Assembly (NCBI RefSeq): GCF_019063845.1 | Contig: NZ_CP077683.1 | Location: 2,294,001-2,358,000 of the forward strand | Direction: 5' to 3' | DNA length: 64,000 bases | From: Geomonas subterranea | GTDB lineage: Bacteria > Desulfobacterota > Desulfuromonadia > Geobacterales > Geobacteraceae | Shown here: positions 24,653 to 34,236 of the stretch, one piece after another | Position numbering within the stretch: position 1 is the stretch's first letter | Layout of the letters: each line of letters starts with the position of its first letter | Notes under the pieces: model-generated | What the model was told of the DNA's origin: nothing | Database searches by the model: none | The model's input: only the letters and a program-made list of their open reading frames with translations | Position numbers and translations under genes: made by a program

Positions 24653-25201
24653 ATGAAACAGGACGTCACCCAGAGGCTTAAGGACGAGCACCAGTTGATT
24701 CTCAGGATGCTGGCCCTTTTGGAGAAGAACGCGCGGCTCACAGAGGAAGGGACCTTCAAGGATTACCAGTTTTACCTGGACGGTGTTGACTTCATAAGGA
24801 ACTACGCCGACCGTTTCCACCATGCCAAGGAGGAGGATGTCCTGTTCGAAGCGCTGGTGGAAAACGGCATGCCCCGGGACAACAGCCCGGTAGCGGCCAT
24901 GCTGATGGAGCACGACCTCGGTCGCGCCTACGTGAAGGCTATGGAAGAGGCGGCGACGAGGGCGCTGAACGGCGAGGCGGGGCAGGAAGAGGCCATCGTC
25001 GCCAACGCCAGGGGATACCTGGACCTCTTGCGGGAGCACATCGCGAAGGAGGATGACATCCTCTACCCGCTCGCCGAGCGGATCCTCCCCGAAGGGGTGC
25101 GCCACGGCATCGTCGCCGGGTACCAGAAGGCGGAGCAGAGATCGGAGGCGGGGTTCGAGAAGCACTACCAAAGCGTGGTGGAGAAATACGAGAGAGGCTA
25201 A
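24653..25201 (+). CDS. hemerythrin HHE domain protein
   Basis: 182 residues forming a four-helix bundle with di-iron ligands visible in order: DEHQLI near residue 13, FHHAKEEDVLF near 57, MEHDLGR near 84 and REHIAKEDDILYPL near 123. This is the YtfE/RIC-like HHE arrangement, and with the ScdA-N-like protein two genes upstream it makes a split version of an iron-centre repair protein. It probably binds O2 or NO or repairs Fe-S clusters. It is last of the operon, and no terminator hairpin is obvious before the repeat at 25232. Confidence 0.85.
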   Translation: MKQDVTQRLKDEHQLILRMLALLEKNARLTEEGTFKDYQFYLDGVDFIRNYADRFHHAKEEDVLFEALVENGMPRDNSPVAAMLMEHDLGRAYVKAMEEAATRALNGEAGQEEAIVANARGYLDLLREHIAKEDDILYPLAERILPEGVRHGIVAGYQKAEQRSEAGFEKHYQSVVEKYERG

Positions 25202-25231
25202 TCGAAGTTCTACGTTCCAGGGTCTACGTTA

Positions 25232-25370
25232 AAACTGAACCTGAAAGCGGAACACGGAGGAGACGGAGAAAGGCCACGGAGGTCACGGAGTAAATGAATA
25301 GGTTTTGTTTCCCCCCGAAGCGGCCTTTCCTCTGTGTTCTCTGTGAACCTCCGTGTCCTCTGTGTTCCGG
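25232..25370. repeat. CACGGAG inverted-repeat element
   Basis: Left part GGAACACGGAGGAGACGGAG and right part CTCCGTGTCCTCTGTGTTCC are near-complementary and flank about 90 bp with further CACGGAG/CTCTGTG pairs. An intergenic long-hairpin element in the gap between hemerythrin and hom. Confidence 0.65.
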
Positions 25371-25380
25371 GTTTCACTGC

Positions 25381-25416
25381 AAAGAAAAAGGGCGGAGTCA
25401 ATTGACTTCGCCCTTT
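25381..25416. terminator. bidirectional intrinsic terminator after hom
   Basis: AAAGGGCGGAGTCAA (25387-25401) pairs with TTGACTTCGCCCTTT with one wobble; A-tract before and T-tract after let it work on both strands. Confidence 0.85.
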
Positions 25417-25441
25417 CTTTTTACCGTTGCCGCCCCTCAGC

Positions 25442-26749
25442 CTATTCGAGGTTGTCCTCGATCCTGATGAAGGTGCTCTTGGCGCGGATGACCTCGAAGG
25501 TGTCGATCTCGGCCAGGGCCTTTCTCACGTCCGCCTCGCGCGCATCGTGGGTCATGATCACGATGGGGACTTCGTCCGCGCTTCTCGCACTCTGCAGCAT
25601 GGAGGCGATGCTGATCCCGCGCGCCCCGAGGGCACCGGCGATGCGCGCCAGTACGCCCGGGCGGTCCAGCGCCTGGAAACGGATGTAGTACTTGCTGACG
25701 ATCTCACCGATGGGCTTGATCGGCAGGGTGGCGACCTTCTCGTCCAAAAAGCCCAGCGGCGCGCAACGGCGGGTGATGCCGGCGCTCATGTTGCGGGCCA
25801 GATCGACCACGTCACCCACGACGGCGCTGGCGGTCGCGTCCATCCCGGCACCGCGGCCGTAGAACATGACCGGGCCGACGAAATCGCCGGTGAGCCTGAT
25901 GGCGTTGAAGACGCCATGCACGTCGGCCAGCGGGTAGTCGATGGGAATCATGGTCGGATGGACGCGCGCCTCGATCTGGCCGCCGTCCATCTTGCCGATG
26001 GCCAGCAGCTTGATGCGGTAGCCGAAGGTGTGGGCGAAATCGACGTCCTCGCAGGTGATCGAGGTGATCCCTTCCGAATAGACGTCCTTGAGGTCGATCC
26101 TGGTGCCAAAGCAGAGCGACAGGAGGAGGCAGAGCTTGTGCGCGGTGTCGACCCCTTCGATGTCGAAGGTGGGATCCGCCTCGGCGTAGCCGAGTTCCTG
26201 CGCGCTCTTCAAGACTTCGGAGAAGTCCGCCCCTTCCTGCGTCATCCTGGTGAGGATGTAGTTGCAGGTGCCGTTGACGATGCCGAGCACGGTGGAGAAG
26301 CGGTTGCCGGCCATGTTCCCCTTGATCGCGGAGAGGACCGGAATGCCTCCGCCAACCGCCGCCTCGTACAGGACCTCGACGCCGTTTTTCTTGGCAGCGG
26401 CGTAGATCTCCTCGCCGTGTACCGCCAGGAGCGCCTTGTTAGCGGTGACCAGGTGCTTGCCGTTGCCGATCGCCTTGAGGGCGAAGCTGCGGGCGGGCTC
26501 GTAGCCGCCGATCAGCTCGATCACAACGGAGATCTCGGGATCGGCCAGGACGTCTTCGGCGTTTCTCGAGAGGGTGATCCCTTCGGTACTTACGCCGCGG
26601 TCGGTGGTGATGTCCAAGTCGACGATGGTCTTCAGAGAGATCCGGGTGCCGGTCTTCTCGGAGAGGAGGGTGGAGTTTTCCTTGAGCAGCTTCACGACGC
26701 CGGCACCGATGGTGCCGAAACCAAGCAGGCCTACCTTAATCTCTTCCAT
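25442..26749 (-). CDS. hom: homoserine dehydrogenase
   Basis: Reduces aspartate semialdehyde to homoserine for threonine and methionine. 435 residues: Rossmann NAD(P) site GLLGFGTIGAGVV at the N-terminus, the catalytic domain with VTANKALLA, EAAVGGGIPV, GIVNGTCNYILTRM, AEADPTFDIEG, and a C-terminal ACT domain (about 350-430, ALDRPGVLARIAGALG) that normally gives threonine feedback inhibition. It stands alone, with the terminator 26 bp downstream. Confidence 0.96.
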   Translation of the reverse strand: MEEIKVGLLGFGTIGAGVVKLLKENSTLLSEKTGTRISLKTIVDLDITTDRGVSTEGITLSRNAEDVLADPEISVVIELIGGYEPARSFALKAIGNGKHLVTANKALLAVHGEEIYAAAKKNGVEVLYEAAVGGGIPVLSAIKGNMAGNRFSTVLGIVNGTCNYILTRMTQEGADFSEVLKSAQELGYAEADPTFDIEGVDTAHKLCLLLSLCFGTRIDLKDVYSEGITSITCEDVDFAHTFGYRIKLLAIGKMDGGQIEARVHPTMIPIDYPLADVHGVFNAIRLTGDFVGPVMFYGRGAGMDATASAVVGDVVDLARNMSAGITRRCAPLGFLDEKVATLPIKPIGEIVSKYYIRFQALDRPGVLARIAGALGARGISIASMLQSARSADEVPIVIMTHDAREADVRKALAEIDTFEVIRAKSTFIRIEDNLE

Positions 26750-26798
26750 ATTCCCTCTTTGATCGATTTCAGATTTTAAAAAAACACTGACATTTCAT

Positions 26799-27004
26799 AC
26801 AGGGATGAAGGGGATGCAAGTGATAAAAACTAAATCCCCCCTGTCCCCCTTCGCAAAGGGGGGGACGCCAGGCCGACGTTCTCAACATAGGCCGGCATCC
26901 CCTGCACGCCTGCTTAGGTTCAGGTAAGGGAGCAAGGCGGGTTCCGCGGTCTCACATCCCCTTCATCCCTGTTTGCTTATCCCGTTTATCCCCTTCATCC
27001 CTGT
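26799..27004. repeat. ACAGGGATGAAGGGGAT inverted repeats and CCCCCTTCGCAAAGGGGG palindrome
   Basis: ACAGGGATGAAGGGGAT at 26799-26815 has its exact complement twice, at 26956-26972 and 26988-27004. Between them a separate palindrome (26833-26866) resembles one at 40136-40191. Fills the hom-nusB gap. Confidence 0.7.
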
Positions 27005-27012
27005 TCGTTTAT

Positions 27013-27450
27013 CTATTCCTTGTCCGTCACGCTGGAGGCAATCTCGTCGAGGATGCCGTTGACAAAGGACGCGGAATCGTCGGCACCGAACTTCTTGGCG
27101 ACTTCGATGGCCTCATTCATGGTGACGTTCTTCGGGATGTCCGGACGATACAACAACTCGAACACGGCCAGGCGCAGGATGTTCAGATCCACACGCGCCA
27201 TGCGGGCCATGCTCCAGTGCTTGGATTTTTCGGCGATGCGTCCGTCGATCTCCTGGAGGTGGCCGGCAACGCCGCTCACCAATTCCGATGCGAAGGCGTA
27301 GGCCTTGGAGTTGGCGGAAAGGGTCGGATCCTCGCCTTCACCGAAGCTCTCGATGATGCGCTTGAGCGTGGTGCTCGGGTCCTGGGTCACCAGGTCCTTG
27401 GAGTAGAGCGCCTGCAGCGCCAGTTCTCTACCTTCTCTGCGTGTGGTCAA
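27013..27450 (-). CDS. nusB: transcription antitermination factor NusB
   Basis: 145 residues, all helical: [14 protein letters not shown] at the N-terminus, [42 protein letters not shown]. Binds boxA with S10 in rRNA antitermination. Starts with TTG at 27450, directly after the ribH stop, so the ribosome probably moves straight on. The ribH-nusB order is common. Last gene of the rib-nus transcript. Confidence 0.96.
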   Translation of the reverse strand: MTTRREGRELALQALYSKDLVTQDPSTTLKRIIESFGEGEDPTLSANSKAYAFASELVSGVAGHLQEIDGRIAEKSKHWSMARMARVDLNILRLAVFELLYRPDIPKNVTMNEAIEVAKKFGADDSASFVNGILDEIASSVTDKE

Positions 27451-27918
27451 TTATTTCATCTCCCTGAACAGGTTTGCGGTCTCGATCACCGTTACGGCGG
27501 CTTCGAAACCCTTGTTGCCGGCCTTGGTCCCGGCGCGCTCGATCGCCTGCTCGATGGTGTCAGTGGTCAAAACGCCGAAGGCGACGGGAACCCCGGTCTC
27601 GAGCGAGACGTGGGCGATCCCCTTGGATACCTCGGAGGAAACGTAGTCGAAGTGGGGGGTGGAACCGCGGATCACGGCCCCCAGACAGATGAGCGCGTCG
27701 TAGCTGCCGGTTTTGGCCAATTTCTGCGCGGCGAGCGGGATCTCGAAAGCACCCGGCACGCGGACCACGGTGATCTGCTGATCATCGGCGCCGTGACGCA
27801 CCAGCGCGTCCAGCGCTCCCTCGAGGAGCCTCTCCCCGATGAAGCTGTTGAAACGGCCAACGACGATGGCGAACTTGAGCCCTTCAGCGTTCAGCTTTCC
27901 CTCTAAATATTTAGGCAT
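27451..27918 (-). CDS. ribH: 6,7-dimethyl-8-ribityllumazine synthase
   Basis: Condenses dihydroxybutanone phosphate with the ribitylamino-uracil made by RibD. 155 residues with [45 protein letters not shown] (with the catalytic His) and [17 protein letters not shown]. Sits between ribBA and nusB on the leftward transcript. Confidence 0.97.
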   Translation of the reverse strand: MPKYLEGKLNAEGLKFAIVVGRFNSFIGERLLEGALDALVRHGADDQQITVVRVPGAFEIPLAAQKLAKTGSYDALICLGAVIRGSTPHFDYVSSEVSKGIAHVSLETGVPVAFGVLTTDTIEQAIERAGTKAGNKGFEAAVTVIETANLFREMK

Positions 27919-27986
27919 AATGACTCCAGTAAAACCAAAATTAAGATAAAGATTAAGATAAAGCTCGAGTTAAAGAGCGGTCTTCT

Positions 27987-29189
27987 TTAGATATTTTCCA
28001 GCAGGTGCCCCATCTTCTCCCGCTTGGTTTTCAGGTACTTCTCGTTGTCCTTGGAGGGCTTCATCTCGATGGGGACCCGCTCGACGATGTTGATGCCGTA
28101 CCCCTGCAGGCCGATCAGTTTCTTGGGGTTGTTGGTCATCAGGCGGATCTTCTTGACGCCGAGGTTGACCAGGATCTGGGCCCCGATGCCGTAGTCGCGC
28201 ATGTCCGCCTTGAAGCCAAGGGCCAGGTTCGCCTCGACGGTGTCGTGCCCCTGGTCCTGGAGCGCGTAGGCCTTGAGCTTGTTGGTGAGGCCGATGCCGC
28301 GCCCTTCCTGGCGCATGTAGAGGATGATCCCCTTCCCTTCCTTCTCGATCTGCGCCATGGCGGCGTGCAACTGCTCCGCGCAGTCGCAGCGCACGGAACC
28401 GAACACGTCGCCGGTCAGGCACTCGGAGTGGACGCGGACCAGGACCGGCTCGTCCCCCTTGACCTCACCCTTGACCAGCGCCAGGTGCTCGAGCTTGTCG
28501 ATGTCGTTTTCAAAGGCGACGGCCCGGAAGTTGCCGAATGAGCTGGGGAGCGCAACCTCGACTGAACGGCGCACCAGCGACTCGTGCTTCAGGCGGTAGG
28601 CGACCAGGTCGGCGATGGTGCAGACCTTGATGCCGTGCTCCTTGGCGAACTTCTTCAACTCCGGCATGCGCGACATGGTGCCGTCTTCGTTCATGATCTC
28701 GCAGATGACACCCGCAGGCTCCATCCCGGCAAGGCGCGCGAGGTCGACGGACCCCTCGGTCTGCCCGGAGCGGACCAGGACGCCGCCGTTTTTGGCGCGC
28801 AGCGGGAAGATGTGCCCCGGGCGCGCCAGGTCGGCTGCCTGCGCGTCGGGCGCCACAGCGGTCAGGATGGTGTGGGCACGGTCCGCGGCGGAAATGCCGG
28901 TGGTCACCCCTTTCTTGGCCTCGATGGAGACGGTGAAGGCGGTGCCGAAGGATGAGGTGTTGTCCTGCACCATGGGGGGCAGGTCGAGGCGGTCGCAACG
29001 TTCCGCCGTCATGGTGAGACAGATCAGGCCGCGGCCGAACCGGGCCATGAAGTTGATCGCCTCCGGGGTCACACACTGAGCCGCCATGGTGAGGTCGCCT
29101 TCGTTCTCGCGGTCCTCATCGTCCACCAGGATCACCATCCTCCCGGCTTTGATCTCTTCAATGGCTTCCTCTATGCTCGCTACAGACAT
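27987..29189 (-). CDS. ribBA: bifunctional DHBP synthase / GTP cyclohydrolase II
   Basis: 400 residues. RibB half (1-205): [11 protein letters not shown] metal site, [26 protein letters not shown]-equivalent [11 protein letters not shown] and [12 protein letters not shown]. RibA half (about 206-395): [17 protein letters not shown] zinc site, [20 protein letters not shown] and LMTNNPKK. It supplies both riboflavin precursors, from ribulose 5-phosphate and GTP. All key residues are present. Confidence 0.97.
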   Translation of the reverse strand: MSVASIEEAIEEIKAGRMVILVDDEDRENEGDLTMAAQCVTPEAINFMARFGRGLICLTMTAERCDRLDLPPMVQDNTSSFGTAFTVSIEAKKGVTTGISAADRAHTILTAVAPDAQAADLARPGHIFPLRAKNGGVLVRSGQTEGSVDLARLAGMEPAGVICEIMNEDGTMSRMPELKKFAKEHGIKVCTIADLVAYRLKHESLVRRSVEVALPSSFGNFRAVAFENDIDKLEHLALVKGEVKGDEPVLVRVHSECLTGDVFGSVRCDCAEQLHAAMAQIEKEGKGIILYMRQEGRGIGLTNKLKAYALQDQGHDTVEANLALGFKADMRDYGIGAQILVNLGVKKIRLMTNNPKKLIGLQGYGINIVERVPIEMKPSKDNEKYLKTKREKMGHLLENI

Positions 29190-29323
29190 TATGTAACCTC
29201 TCCTCGTTCAGTATCGGTCGCTGCGACGCGACAGCTGTCACAGTCCGGCGCCGATTTGGTTGGACAACAAACCTTAGGTCGTTGACCATAGCAAAATTTT
29301 CGTCCAAGTGGAAGCGAAAGCAG

Positions 29324-29968
29324 CTAGATAAAGCCGTTTTTAGTCAGCAGGTCGAGGGTGACCCCGCCTTCTTTGAGTTCCCGTCCAGCCAGAAGCCGTT
29401 CCAGATAGCGGCACAGCAGATCGGTCTCGATGTTCACCTCGTCACCCGCCCGCTTGGAGAGGAGCGTCGTCTTCGCGGCCGTGTGCGGGATGACGTTGAC
29501 GCTGAAGCTGTCCGCCGTCACGTCGTTCACGGTGAGGCTGATGCCGTCGATGGCGACGGAGCCCTTGGGCGCGATGTACTTGGCGAACTCGGCCGGAAAC
29601 CTGAAGGTGAAGACGATGTTGTTCGCCACCTCGCGCCGACCTGTGATGGTGGCGACGCAGTCGACGTGGCCGGAGACCAGGTGGCCGTCCAGACGGTCCG
29701 ACAGGCGCATGGCGCGCTCCATGTTGAGCGGCGCCCCGCTTTTAAGGTTTTTGAAGGCGGTGCGGTCGATGGTCTCGGGAGAGACGTCGAAGGTGACGGC
29801 GCCCCCCCCCTTGCGCACGACCGTGAGGCAGGCACCGTTGATGGCGATGGAATCGCCGATCCGGATCTCATCCAGGGGGAGCGAGGTCTTGACCGTGAGG
29901 CTCCCCGACGCGCCGCGGCGCTCGATGGAAACCAGTTCGCCGACCGTTTCAATCAAACCTGTGAACAT
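29324..29968 (-). CDS. ribE: riboflavin synthase alpha chain
   Basis: Dismutates two lumazines to riboflavin. 214 residues from ATG 29968 (MFTGLIE, AGAGGTTAT upstream). Two Lum-binding repeats: IGDSIAINGACLTVV with TFDVSPETI in the first and GSVAIDGISLTVND with VNVIPHTAAKTTL in the second, plus MERAMRLSDRLDGHLVSGHVD. Its first five codons and leader are the left end of the 292-bp tandem repeat. Confidence 0.97.
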   Translation of the reverse strand: MFTGLIETVGELVSIERRGASGSLTVKTSLPLDEIRIGDSIAINGACLTVVRKGGGAVTFDVSPETIDRTAFKNLKSGAPLNMERAMRLSDRLDGHLVSGHVDCVATITGRREVANNIVFTFRFPAEFAKYIAPKGSVAIDGISLTVNDVTADSFSVNVIPHTAAKTTLLSKRAGDEVNIETDLLCRYLERLLAGRELKEGGVTLDLLTKNGFI

Positions 29969-30101
29969 ATAACCTCTTGAACCGTTGGCCACGGAGAAAA
30001 TCTGAGAACATCGGAGAGAAGCAAAATCTTTTGAAGGTTTAAAACCATACAGTCTTTCCTGCTTTTGGTCCTGCTCAGATCTTCTCCGAATTTCTCCGTG
30101 G

Positions 30102-30260
30102 CTAATGGTTTTGCTTTTTTGCCGGTTTGCCTTGCACCAGCAGGTGCACGCCGATCCGCCTTACTTGCACATCTTCCAGCCGGATGGCGTCGGCCATGAG
30201 CTGAACCCCCTCGCCGGCGAAGAGCACCATGCCGGTACCCCCCACCAGACCTGTGAACAA
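30102..30260 (-). pseudogene. ribE-ribD chimeric fragment 1
   Basis: A 52-codon frame starting in the duplicated ribE start (here changed to TTG) and running into the RibD C-terminus (ending GKPAKKQNH, stop). It differs from the intact ribD tail at G to V, K to R and D to H. A product of the tandem duplication, probably without function. It could be translated because the ribE leader is copied too. Confidence 0.8.
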
Positions 30261-30393
30261 AAAACCTCTCGAACCGTTGGCCACGGAGAAAATCTGAGAA
30301 CATCGGAGAAAAGCAAAATCTTTTGAAGGTTTAAAACCAAACAGCCTTCCCTGCTTTTGGTCCTGCTCAGATTTTCTCCGAATTTCTCCGTGG

Positions 30394-30552
30394 CTAATGG
30401 TTTTGCTTTTTTGCCGGTTTGCCTTGCACCAGCAGGTCCACGCCGATCCGCTTTACTTGCACATCTTCCAGCCGGATGGCGTCGGCCATGAGCTGAACTC
30501 CCTCGCCGGCGAAGAGCCCCATGCCGGCACCCCCCACCAGACCTGTGAACAT
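30394..30552 (-). pseudogene. ribE-ribD chimeric fragment 2
   Basis: The same 52-codon chimera in the middle unit, with the ATG kept (MFTGLVGGAGMG) and the AGAGG site upstream. Its RibD-derived tail is identical in protein to the intact gene except for one residue near the junction. Confidence 0.8.
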
Positions 30553-30685
30553 AAAACCTCTTGAACCGTTGGCCACGGAGAAAATCTGAGAACATCGGAG
30601 AAAAGCAAAATCTTTTGAAGGTTTAAAACCATACAGTCTTTCCTGCTTTTGGTCCTGCTCAGATTTTCTCCGAATTTCTCCGTGG

Positions 30686-31788
30686 CTAATGGTTTTGCTT
30701 TTTTGCCGGTTTGCCTTGCACCAGCAGGTCCACGCCGATCCGCTTTACTTGCACATCTTCCAGCCGGATGGCGTCGGCCATGAGCTGAACTCCCTCGCCG
30801 GCGAAGAGCCCCATGCCGGTACCGCCGACGAGCTTGGGGGCCAGGAACAACATGCAGCGGTCGATGAACCCGCCCCGCACGAAGGCGCCGGCCAGGTGAT
30901 GCCCCCCTTCCAGCAGGACGGACTGCACACCGCGCTCCCCCAGTTTGGACAGGAGGTCGTCCAGGTCGACCCGCCCGTCGCGCTCCTTACAGACCAGCAC
31001 CTCGACTCCGTGTGCACTGAGCGCATCGCCCCGCGCCGGGTCCGCGCAGCAGGTTGCGATGACGGTGGTCGCCTGCGACTTCAGGCTGAACAGGGCGGCG
31101 TGCCGCGGGATCCTGAGCGTGGAATCGACGATTACACGCAGCGGGTCTTTGCCGCCGGGGACCCGGCAGGTCAAGAGCGGATCGTCCTTGATCACGGTAC
31201 CCACACCGACCATGATGGCATCCAGCCTGCCGCGCAGCCGGTGTACCTCACGCCGCGCGGCGTCCCCGGTCACCCACTTGGAATCGCCGCTCGCCGTGGC
31301 GCTCTTGCCGTCCAGGGTGATGGCGCTTTTCAGCACCACGTAAGGGCGCCTGGTCTGGATCCATTTGATGAAGGGGAGGTTCAGTTCCCTGCTCTCGGCC
31401 TCCAAAAGCCCCACCTCGACCTCGATGCCGGCTTCGCGCAGCATAGCGATGCCCCGGCCGGAAACCAGCGGGTTCGGATCGACCATGGCCACATAGACGC
31501 GCGAGACGCGGGCCTCGATGAGCGCCTTGGCGCAGGGAGGGGTCTTCCCGAAATGGGAACAGGGCTCCAGCGTCACGTAGACGTCGGCGCCCTGCGCCAG
31601 CGCGCCGGCTTTCCTCAGGGCATGCACCTCGGCGTGGGGGGTGCCCGCTTTTTGTGCCACCCCTTGCCGACGATGGCATCGTCTTTCACGATGACACAGC
31701 CGACCGCGGGGTTGGGAGCAGTCTTGCCCACGCCCTTCCTGGCTTCGGAAAGCGCCAGCCGCATCATTTTCAGGTGGTGAGCAGACAT
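30686..31788 (-). CDS. ribD: riboflavin deaminase/reductase RibD, apparent frameshift
   Basis: Deaminates the pyrimidine from RibA and reduces its ribosyl chain. The N-terminal deaminase begins at ATG 31788 (MSAHHLKMMRLAL, AGGAAG upstream) and reads TAPNPAVGCVIV to GWHKK. The frame then breaks: AGTPHAEVHAL, EPCSHFGKTPPC and the reductase domain (RPYVVLKSAITLDGK, DSKWVTG, LLEGG) continue in another frame. One extra A in the A5 run near 31650 would restore GWHKKAGTPHAEV. Sequencing error, a recent inactivation, or slippage are the options. The deaminase zinc ligands fall just after the break. The reductase part alone could start at GTG 31660. Confidence 0.85.
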
Positions 31789-31818
31789 TTCGCTTCCTGG
31801 CACTCGGTATCTATAATC

Positions 31819-32001
31819 CTCCCTCTCCCCCTGGGAGAGGGTCGGGGTGAGGGCGTTGCAATGGCCGCTAAGCTTTCCTCTGTGGCAACTCCCTCACCCG
31901 GCCTTCGGCCACCCTCTCCCATAGGGAGAGAGGAAGAAGTGTGGAGCCTTTGGCCACCCTCTCCCAGAGGGAGAGGGGAAGAAGTGTAGAGCCTTCGGCC
32001 A
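31819..32001. repeat. cluster of CTCTCCC/GGGAGAG palindromes
   Basis: Three facing CCCTCTCCC/GGGAGAGGG units in a row with the linker GAAGAAGTGTAGAGCC-type repeated. Fills the gap between nrdR and ribD. Confidence 0.65.
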
Positions 32002-32008
32002 CCGGGTG

Positions 32009-32461
32009 TTATTTCTTTAGGAGGTCCTGCAATTCCACCATGAACTCGTTGATGTCCTTGAAGGAACGGTACACGGAGGCGAAACGGACGTAGGCGACCT
32101 GGTCGATGCCGTGCAGTTCGTTCATTATCCACTCGCCCAGGGTGGTGGTCGGGATCTCGCGCTCGCCGCTCTCCTGCATCCGGGTTTCCAGGCGGTCGAC
32201 CAGCTTCTCGATGGTCTCCACGGAGACCGGCCTCTTCTCGCAGGCCTTCTGCAGGCCCGCCACCAGCTTCATACGGTCGAAAGGCTCGCGCCGTCCGTCA
32301 CGCTTGGTGACAAGCGGCAGCACTTCCTCTACCCGCTCGTGGGTGGTGAAACGCTTGCCGCACGACTCGCACTCGCGCCGGCGCCGGATGGCGGCGCCTC
32401 CCTTGTCGGGGCGGGAATCGACCACCTTGCTGTCGCTGAAACTGCAGAATGGACATTTCAT
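32009..32461 (-). CDS. nrdR: transcriptional repressor NrdR
   Basis: 150 residues: N-terminal zinc ribbon (CPFC, then CESC after RRRRE) and an ATP-cone ([20 protein letters not shown] onward). It represses ribonucleotide reductase genes when dATP binds. Its ATG overlaps the stop of the dCMP deaminase gene, linking two nucleotide-pool functions in one transcript that probably runs on towards ribD. Confidence 0.97.
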   Translation of the reverse strand: MKCPFCSFSDSKVVDSRPDKGGAAIRRRRECESCGKRFTTHERVEEVLPLVTKRDGRREPFDRMKLVAGLQKACEKRPVSVETIEKLVDRLETRMQESGEREIPTTTLGEWIMNELHGIDQVAYVRFASVYRSFKDINEFMVELQDLLKK

Positions 32462-32913
32462 GGCTGCGATTCCTCGTACTTCTCGACGACGATGCCCGAC
32501 TCGCGGATCATCTCCTCTGCTAGCTGGTCCGGGTAACCGGAGAGGTAGACCACGCGCTTGATGCCGGAGTTGATCACCATCTTCGAGCAGATGATGCAGG
32601 GCATGGTGTTGCAGTACAGGGTCGCCCCCTCGATGGAGGTGCCGTGCTTGGCGGCCTGGATGATGGCGTTCTGCTCGGCGTGCAGGCCGCGGCAAAGTTC
32701 GTGGCGCTCGCCGGACGGGATCCCCATCTTCTCGCGGAGGCAGCCGATATCCAGGCAGTGGGCCGTACCGGATGGCGCGCCGTTGTAGCCGGTCGCCAGG
32801 ATGTTCTTGTCCTTCACCAGGACGGCGCCGACCTGCCGCCTCAGGCAGGTGGAGCGTTTGGCGACCAGACGCGTGATCTCGATGAAATATTCATCCCAAC
32901 TCGGACGCACCAT
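32458..32913 (-). CDS. dCMP deaminase
   Basis: Deaminates dCMP to dUMP, the precursor for dTMP. 151 residues with zinc motifs HAEQNA and PCIICSKM, and CDD/ComEB-type ATGYNGAP plus [11 protein letters not shown] insertion. The lysine and arginine rich first 30 residues are typical. The overlap with nrdR (ATGA) suggests joint expression. Confidence 0.94.
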   Translation of the reverse strand: MVRPSWDEYFIEITRLVAKRSTCLRRQVGAVLVKDKNILATGYNGAPSGTAHCLDIGCLREKMGIPSGERHELCRGLHAEQNAIIQAAKHGTSIEGATLYCNTMPCIICSKMVINSGIKRVVYLSGYPDQLAEEMIRESGIVVEKYEESQP

Positions 32914-32967
32914 AACGAGCCCCTCTCATGTGAAATTTTGCCAGAATAGCCGTTTTCGCGGGCCCGG

Positions 32968-34233
32968 TCAAGCGGCGTGAGAGTACGGAGGGACGGATTC
33001 ACATGAGGAGGATGCCGTCGCGGAAACCGCCGGGACCATTTTGGCGGACGGCCGGAGCCCTCCTTCCGTCTCCGGCCTGCCGCCGTGCAGGGCGAAGAGG
33101 GCGACGGCGCCAAGCCCGACGGTCCCGGCGGCGTGAAAGACAGCGGCAATGCCCAGGCTTCCCTGCAGCAGCGCGCCCAAGAGAGGGCCCGCCGCGAAGC
33201 CGAGGTTCAGCGTCGCGTTGAAGGTGCCCACCGTCACCGCCATGCCGTGCCGCATCCCCTCTTCCACCAGCAACGCGCTGCTCGCCGGCTGGGAGAGCAC
33301 GCTGCAGGCGCCGATGGCCAGGGTGAGCAGCAGCATCTGGTAAAAGCCGGGCGCGGCCGGGACCAGAAAGTAGAGAACGGACACCGCGGTCCCCCCCGCC
33401 GTTACCAGGAGACGGCGCGGCGCGCGGTCGGAGAGGATCCCCATGGGGCGCAAAAGCAGCGTCATGGCGACGGTGCCGGATGCGAGGATGGCGCCGCTGC
33501 GCAGACCGGTCAGCCCGAGCTTTGCGGTAAGGAGGATGGGGAGAAAGGAGCCGGTAAGCGAGATGCCGAAGGCCCTGCCGAAGATGAAGAAGAGGAGCGC
33601 CCGGTAGCTGCCGGCGTGATCCCGCCGTAATAAACGAGGACTCACGGGCCGCGAGTGCCCCGGGGCGTTGCCGCCGCAGCGGTCGCCGCCGGGGATACCG
33701 TACAGGGCGGCACAGAGGGCGATCAGGCACAAAAGGGCAACGGCGGCAAACACGCCGACGAAGCCGGAAGAGTCCTTGAGCAGGCCGCCGGCGAGCGGCC
33801 CCAGACAAAGCGCCCCGTAAAAGGAGATGTCGAAGGTGGCGAGGGTCGTGCCCCGTCTCGTCTCGGCGGCGCAACTTCCTACCAGTGACACGAGCACCGG
33901 GCGGAACAGTGCGCAGCTCACCCCCTGCAGCAGGCGCAGCACGGTGAGGGCCGGAACGGAGAGATTGAAGAGGTAGCCGGTTGAGACCACAAGGTACAGT
34001 GCGAGGCTTACCAGCACCGCGTGGCGGTAGCCGACCCGCTCGGACCAGGCGCCCAGCGCGGGGCTGCAGACGATCTTGGCAAGGGAATAGCAGACCAGCG
34101 GCAACCCGAGCATGAGGCCGCGTGCGCCGAGGCTGAAGAGATAGGTCGAGAAAAAGGCGTCGGCGATGCCGAAAGCCAGTGTCACGGCGAAGTTGACCAG
34201 GAACAGGGTTCGCAGCAGGTCGCGCTCCGGCAT
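32968..34233 (-). CDS. MFS transporter
   Basis: 421 residues, about 12 hydrophobic segments with a polar central loop near 195-215 (residues GGDRCGGNAPGHSRP). MFS-type loop motif GAWSERVGYRHAVL between helices 2 and 3 and RPMGILSDRAPRRLL in the second half. The substrate cannot be read. The stop is 3 bp from the hemerythrin gene, so they may be cotranscribed from the right. Confidence 0.85.
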   Translation of the reverse strand: MPERDLLRTLFLVNFAVTLAFGIADAFFSTYLFSLGARGLMLGLPLVCYSLAKIVCSPALGAWSERVGYRHAVLVSLALYLVVSTGYLFNLSVPALTVLRLLQGVSCALFRPVLVSLVGSCAAETRRGTTLATFDISFYGALCLGPLAGGLLKDSSGFVGVFAAVALLCLIALCAALYGIPGGDRCGGNAPGHSRPVSPRLLRRDHAGSYRALLFFIFGRAFGISLTGSFLPILLTAKLGLTGLRSGAILASGTVAMTLLLRPMGILSDRAPRRLLVTAGGTAVSVLYFLVPAAPGFYQMLLLTLAIGACSVLSQPASSALLVEEGMRHGMAVTVGTFNATLNLGFAAGPLLGALLQGSLGIAAVFHAAGTVGLGAVALFALHGGRPETEGGLRPSAKMVPAVSATASSSCESVPPYSHAA

Positions 34234-34236
34234 CGT

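Larger units (their letters stand above)
29957..30826 (-). repeat. 292-bp tandem triplication of the ribD-ribE junction
   Basis: Three head-to-tail units with exact 292-bp spacing (for example ACCTGTGAAC at 29957, 30249 and 30541, and CACCAGCAGG at 30135, 30427 and 30719). Each holds the last 46 or so codons of ribD, a long inverted repeat with GCCACGGAGAAA arms, and the first codons of ribE. In the two left units MFTGL (or LFTGL) is fused in frame to VGG-x-GM of RibD. The left unit has several base changes, so it is the older or less constrained copy. Confidence 0.93.

Noticed and set aside
25427-26779. 450-codon rightward frame
   Set aside because: Antisense shadow of hom.
31630-31670. Programmed ribosomal frameshift in ribD
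   Set aside because: A run of five A residues is short for slippage, no pause structure was evident, and RibD families do not use frameshifting. An error or lesion is simpler.
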